Origin: Ophioceras dolichostomum
Taxonomy: Eukaryota > Ascomycota > Sordariomycetes > Magnaporthales > Ophioceraceae
DNA: 63,381 nt
Reading direction: 5' to 3'
Assembly: GCA_003049485.1 (NCBI GenBank)
Contig: PYST01000225.1
Coordinates: forward strand, 1 to 63,381
In this document: one piece after another, positions 58,248-63,381 of the stretch
Layout: each line of letters opens with the position of its first letter
How positions within the stretch are numbered: the stretch's first letter is position 1
Program-made: the position numbers and the translations under genes
Notes under the pieces: model-generated
Told to the model about the DNA's origin: nothing
The model's database searches: none
What the model saw: only the letters and a program-made list of their open reading frames with translations

Positions 58248-61200
58248 TTTTTTTGTCTTCTTTTTTTCGTCGTCTTACTTCTTTCTCACTCGCTCCCTCG
58301 CTGCCTAGCCGGCCGCCTTTTTGTCCGTATCATGATGATTTATCCTCGATCCATCCGCATATATATTTCCTTCTCTTCGTCATGATTTGCAAAGACGGAC
58401 GGACAAGTTTGGACGGATGGGTGGAAAAACACGAGAGGGGAGATACTAGATTTGAGTGGAGAGAGGCTGGCGAGTGGCACTATCACCGCAGCCTGCCTTA
58501 CCCACTTCATGAATGGTGGAATCGTCGGTCTATGGAAAGACAAGCGGGAGTTTCGTTTTCTTTGCTCTTTCTTTTTTACTATTTTTTGGCCTTCCCTGGG
58601 GAGTCCTTTTTTTTGTCCCTTCAGCAAGAAAGCAGAGAGAGCACAAGAAAAAGAGAAAAAGTCGTCTGATTTGGTCATGGTCTCCTCCTCCCCATTCCCT
58701 CTTCCCTCTTCCCTTTCCCCTATGCACATTCATATTCACATCATTTGGTACGCTGCTTGCCTTCCTTGCCTTGCTTTGCCTTGCATTGCCTTGCATACTC
58801 ACACTCTCCTTCATTATTTCTTCGTCTCCTTCTACATAGTCATTTCTTTCCCTTCTTTCCTCGCACGATATTATGCCTCATTGCGTGCTCTCCTGATACA
58901 CTTTATCAATTGATACCTCCTCTAAATAGGAACAGGCAGGTCGCTTTACGTGCCCGCCCCCTTCTCGCCGTTTTCTTCTTCCATCTCTATTTTTACCCTA
59001 CTACTTGCCTTAGAGGTGCCTTAGGTATCTTAGTAACTTTGACTTTTGCTTTTACTTATCCACGAATTGCGTTTTATTTTTTTATTTTTTTTCTATGTTG
59101 ATCTCTCGCATCTCATCGTCATCATTCTCTCTGAAGTCTGCGTGTGTCTTTTTTCATGCCATCATATCTTATTGTTCTTCTCTGCTAAGCCTTGGCGGTG
59201 AATGAGATGGCTTGGATGGAGGGATGGAGGGATGGAGGTAGTATGTGTGGAGGGGAAGATCAGAAGCAAAAAGGACAGGGATCAGCATAGAAGGGCCGGC
59301 TGCCAGCCAGCCACAGACAAACTCCCAACACGCACACACACATACATCCTGGCTCTTACCCCGCCCTGGTCTTCTTTCTGCTCCTGCTCCTGCTCCTGCT
59401 TTGCTTTTCGCCTCCGGTCAGAGGTGGTCACATGGCATGGTTAATGGATATGGTGCATTTGGTGCGTCCGGTGCGTCTGGTAACCTGGGATGATGGCATG
59501 CAGTTGGTGGACGACGTGACCATGATAACGGCTTGGGAGAAGAGTGGTTGAGGGAAGGGAGGTGAAAGTGGAAGGGACTCGCATGCATGGCCCTACAGAT
59601 GATGTCTGGTTGGCTTGTCGGATGAGGGGCATGGTTTTTGTTGAGGATGGAGGACGAGGAGGATGGTAATGATGGGCTGTGGTTGTCCTTCTTTTTTTCC
59701 TTACATGCCAAGGCACTTACCTACCTACCTACATACACACCTACCTGCATGCTAGACCGCCCCGGAGCACGCATGCCATGCCTTCGAGAGAAAGAGGGTG
59801 GTTTTTCTGGAGGGGACCGATGCAGCTCCGAATCACACAGCATTCGCATAATTTCCATGTAGTGCTTTTCTTGCTCCTAGTCTGCCGGGATGTGCTGTTT
59901 ATTCTCGTCTCCAGCATGGGACCGGCCATATCTTTTCTAGGGTTTTCTAGGTAGTAGTTTTCTCGCCTCGTACAATATGTCAAATAGATGTTCTTGCTTG
60001 CTTGCCAAATCGTGTTGCATCTTTGCCACCAAAAAAATCATCAGTATCATAGAGTGTGTTTCCCCGGACACTTCCCCGTCACAATGGCTCTCTCCATGTT
60101 CCTCCTCCCCTTTTGATATCCATAGCTGTCTATCACTGCCTCTCCTCCGTGACTCACCACCCACCTACTCGTAGACCCTCTTCCCTGCCTCCTGCCTGCG
60201 GCCAGCGATGCCACGCGGTCGAGGTGTCGCCGTCGGCACCAGATCGGATGCACTTCCGGGGGTGGACACTGGACATACTGCTCTCGTAGCTCTCGTAGCC
60301 ATGCACCGAATAGACTGGGGGGGCAATGGGCGGACTCGCGCACAGGCAGGCATCCGTCCATTATGGACTGCAGCATATGCCTTTAGGTCACGTATCTGCT
60401 TGATTTCTGCTCATTTTCTGCTTGGCAACCTAGTTTGTCGCCCTCCTGACCAACGACAATCTCGCCAACATATCTGTCCGCCTCGTCGTGGCATTCTATA
60501 GGCTGCTGGTGATAACGCCTCGATTCCCTCGAGTCCTTCAAGCTGTGGTGTAGGCCTCTCGAGAGCACATTATCTCTTCTAACATTTTTCGCCCCCTCTC
60601 CCCGGACCAATATTTCACATTCCGCGAGCAAGACCTCTCCTACACCATGCAGGTCGACTGCCTGGGCGAGAGATGCATGAGTCCAAGGCCGAAACCTGCC
60701 TCTCTAGCCAGCAGCACCCAGCCGCAGGCGCCACAGCGGTTGGGCCGGGCGAATAGGGATGAGAACCACACAGACACCACAAAGCGCTAGTGTACCGTAT
60801 GTATGTCCACCTCAGCACAATTGCACTTTCATCCCCAAGGCCCCACTTCCTGCGACCGCTGGCCAACGAGGGCCGTTTTCCTCTCTCTGCTCTCTGGTCG
60901 CTGTCCGGTCCCTGCTCGTATGGTTTATGGTTTATGGTTGCCATGGTTTGCAAGCAGGCAAGCAAATTAGCGCCATTGGGATGGGAAAAGCAGGAAAGAG
61001 TTTCTTTTTTTGGGCATTCTGGACGGCCGCACTATTGCGACCGGCCTCCATCACATCTGGCCTTGCTGGCTCGCCCTCTCGTCGGACGCTCAATCGCTCA
61101 ATCACTCAGTCGCTCCATCGCCTAATGCTACCAGCCAGCCTTACAGACTGTGGTACACCGGCCTGACCAGTGTCGGAACCGAGTGCGTTGGGTTCCTTCC

Positions 61201-63381
61201 CGCTTAATGCGCTAACCCTGTTCTTAGAATACTCCGTAAGCCTCGTTTCTCCGTTCCCCGCTCACCGATTTGAGTGCCAATACCTGGTGCTGCCCTGCAA
61301 GCAAGCTCCAATCCCTAACGGCACGAAGACCCGCCGCTCACGTCTTTGTGCCCATCCTCTCATCTCGCTCCCTCGAAGGACGCATCTGCTGCAGGCTGTG
61401 CTGTGTATGGATGGTCTCCTTGGAGGGATGAGGGAGATAGAAGAGACAGTGCGGGGCGGACGGTCCGGAGGCCAACCAGTCAGTCGTCTCGCTCGTCTGT
61501 TGCCCTCGCTCTCTCCCACGCCTCCCACACCTCGTGCTTCAGCACGTACATATGTCCCCGCTCTTTTCTCTGTGGCCCGACCAATCCGCTCCCGCCAGCC
61601 CCCACACCATCGTGATGCTGCATGCTTGACTAAAAGATTGAGCCAGCCGGAAACAAACTTGTCTATGTCTCTGTCTCTATGTCTGTCTCTGTCTCTGTCT
61701 CTGTCCCTTTCTCTGTGACACCATCAGTCTCACAGTCAGTCCTAGGATGGACCGGGCTCGGAGGAGAGGGAAAAGTTGTGTGAGAAATGTGATAAGGCAA
61801 GCAAAAAACCACCACCGTATCCCGCCTGCAGCCTGCCTGCAGCCTTCTCCCTCAATCCGCTTTTTTTCTGGCGACCAGGACCAACAAGTGGTTGTTCGTT
61901 TTTGGAAAGGTTGCTGTGTGCTTATGGCTGATCCTTCCCTGTTTCGGTATCCCAGTAACAGACAAGGATCTAGGGAGGAAGAGAGATCCCTGGGAAGGAG
62001 ATGTGATATGGCCGCAGCAAAAGACAAGCGCAAAGGCCAGGACAGAATGCCCAGCTTCTCGACTCGTCGACACGGCGAGCCTGGGCGTAGTGGTGCATGC
62101 CAACGTCCTCGTAACGATGATTTCGCTTGCTTCTTTGTGCAACTTGATAACAAGTTGCAACACTCTCATTTCCACCTAGCCAACTTGGGCCAGAGCACCA
62201 AGACACCGACCGAGGGAGGGAGGGGCAGGGGAGGGGAAGCAAGTTAGCAAGCTGAGAGACCAGACCAGCCTCCGGAATAGGTATCTCAGCAATATGTGCC
62301 GAGCAGGGAGAGACCAGACAGACCTCGAGTCGACACGGCACGGCCGTAGGCACCACCAGCGTCAATGTCGCCCTTGCTCGGGATCTACTAGCTTTCAAGC
62401 TGCTGTTGCTTGTTGCTCCCCTGCTTGGGGGCTGGACGGTGGACATGAAAGTTTCGGCCAAAGAGCAACAAGCAACAAAACGTGGAAATTAAAGCCCCTC
62501 CAACTCTCCGTCCCATCTGCCGTCTGGATGCCTGCATGTCTGGTAAGTATGTGCAATAGTACATGGACAATTCCCCATCCGTTGCCATATCCACCGTCGT
62601 TGTACCTCTCGCTGCAGGGCATCATCCAAACATCATCCACTGATCCTTTCCGCTGGCCCTGCATCGGAGGGGAAACCAAGCCGCAAAGTCGGTTCCTAAA
62701 AAACACGAAGCCATGGGAAAAAGGAACCCGAGGACGTCATTGTTGGCGGGGCACATCAGAACACAGCTTGGGCTCACACTGCAGGCACACACACAACGCA
62801 AGCAGTCAAAGTACGACAGGGCAGGGCGGCGACCTTATTCCGGCTGTAGGGCAACTGGAAAGCAAGCAGCACGAAAAGCCAAGCAAAATTGGAAGTCACC
62901 AATGGGAAACACGGCAGGGCTAAGACAGACGTCAATCCCTTTGTGAGCCCCTTCATAAAACGATGAAATGTGACGAGGGGGAGACAGAACCCGGAGAAAA
63001 AGCAGCACAGAAAACCGCTCATCACTCATTTTGGCTGCGTGTGTGGCTGCGCTGCATCCGAGTTACCAAGAGTGACCAAGAGTTACCAAACATCAGGCCC
63101 AAACGGACGCTTCGTGCTCCCACCTTCTTCCAGAACCCCCTCCGTTTCGTCCAACCCTCCCCAGGCCAGGGCCATACGATTCGACTTCATGGAGCCCCCT
63201 CAAATTGGGGGGGACCCGACAAACCCACGCTGCAAAGCTGCACCCATCCCACACGACACGCATGTGCGTCCACCTGGCAGTCCCTCTCCGCCCAACCTTG
63301 TCCCTCCCTTCCTCGCTCCCCGCCTCCCCTCCCTTCCCATCATTCCCATCATCTCCCATCCTCCCCCCTCTTCCCCTCTTC
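58248..63381. other. Right-end intergenic region, 5.1 kb, no supported gene
   Basis: The 3' flank of the Hsp70-like gene is T-rich (58248-58300). Further along are TTGCCTTGC repeats (58755-58795), CTACCTAC repeats (59718-59750), a TCTGTC microsatellite at about 61661-61710, and C-rich sequence to the end. Open frames such as 61747-62247 and 62294-62923 show neither codon bias nor recognisable motifs. A gene whose start lies beyond 63381 cannot be excluded. Confidence 0.45.

Noticed and set aside
61747..62247. Plus-strand open frame of 166 codons starting with ATG
   Set aside because: Arg/Gln-rich with no domain and codon use like the surrounding non-coding DNA; an overlapping minus frame is equally long.

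Overview
The window is nuclear DNA from a filamentous ascomycete (Pezizomycotina, most likely Sordariomycetes). The evidence is spliced genes with GT-AG introns of about 90-280 nt, coding regions with strongly G/C-ending codons, and a typical gene set: a Zn2Cys6 regulator, an NpgA-type phosphopantetheinyl transferase, a glucokinase, and an NAA50 with the extended ends known from Chaetomium and Neurospora. No bacterial, viral, CRISPR or mobile-element genes were recognised. Three places contain N: 47723-47757, 54628 and 57909. The first and third lie in or beside homopolymer-rich introns.

Layout, left to right. A WHI3-type RNA-binding protein (+, 2323-5187). A five-exon Zn2Cys6 transcription factor (-, 8012-11234). 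A peroxisomal-type acyl-CoA thioesterase (-, 12851-14403). An ankyrin/PH/FFAT oxysterol-binding protein (-, 16046-20545). A 4'-phosphopantetheinyl transferase (-, 21878-23134). A small disordered protein of unknown function (-, 25952-26482). A signal peptide peptidase (-, 27231-29224). A PPIL1-type cyclophilin (+, 31037-31811). An Sgf11-like SAGA zinc-finger protein (-, 34344-36318). An NAA50 N-terminal acetyltransferase (+, 38284-39303). A glucokinase (-, 41119-42919). A small FHA-like orphan (-, 45535-46242). An MFSD5-like MFS transporter (-, 47511-49336). An HSPA12-like Hsp70 with a Q/P-rich N-terminus (+, 55083-58247). Exon structures were worked out by hand from splice sites and phase; every total is divisible by three.

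The genes do not form one pathway or a secondary-metabolite cluster. They are housekeeping and regulatory genes separated by 0.7-5.7 kb of non-coding DNA. That DNA holds minisatellites, a short AT-rich patch, CT-rich leaders and a recurring TACCTAGGTA-type motif.

The most interesting observation is that two unrelated genes, WHI3 and the unknown gene near 26 kb, each stop at a single UAG followed by a long in-frame stretch that still looks coding (93 and 44 codons). Programmed readthrough, an unspliced intron, nonsense mutation and sequence error all remain possible. Other points of note are a PIP-box-like motif at the N-terminus of NAA50, a GC-AG intron inside the DNA-binding zinc cluster, and an FHA-like domain without its kinase.
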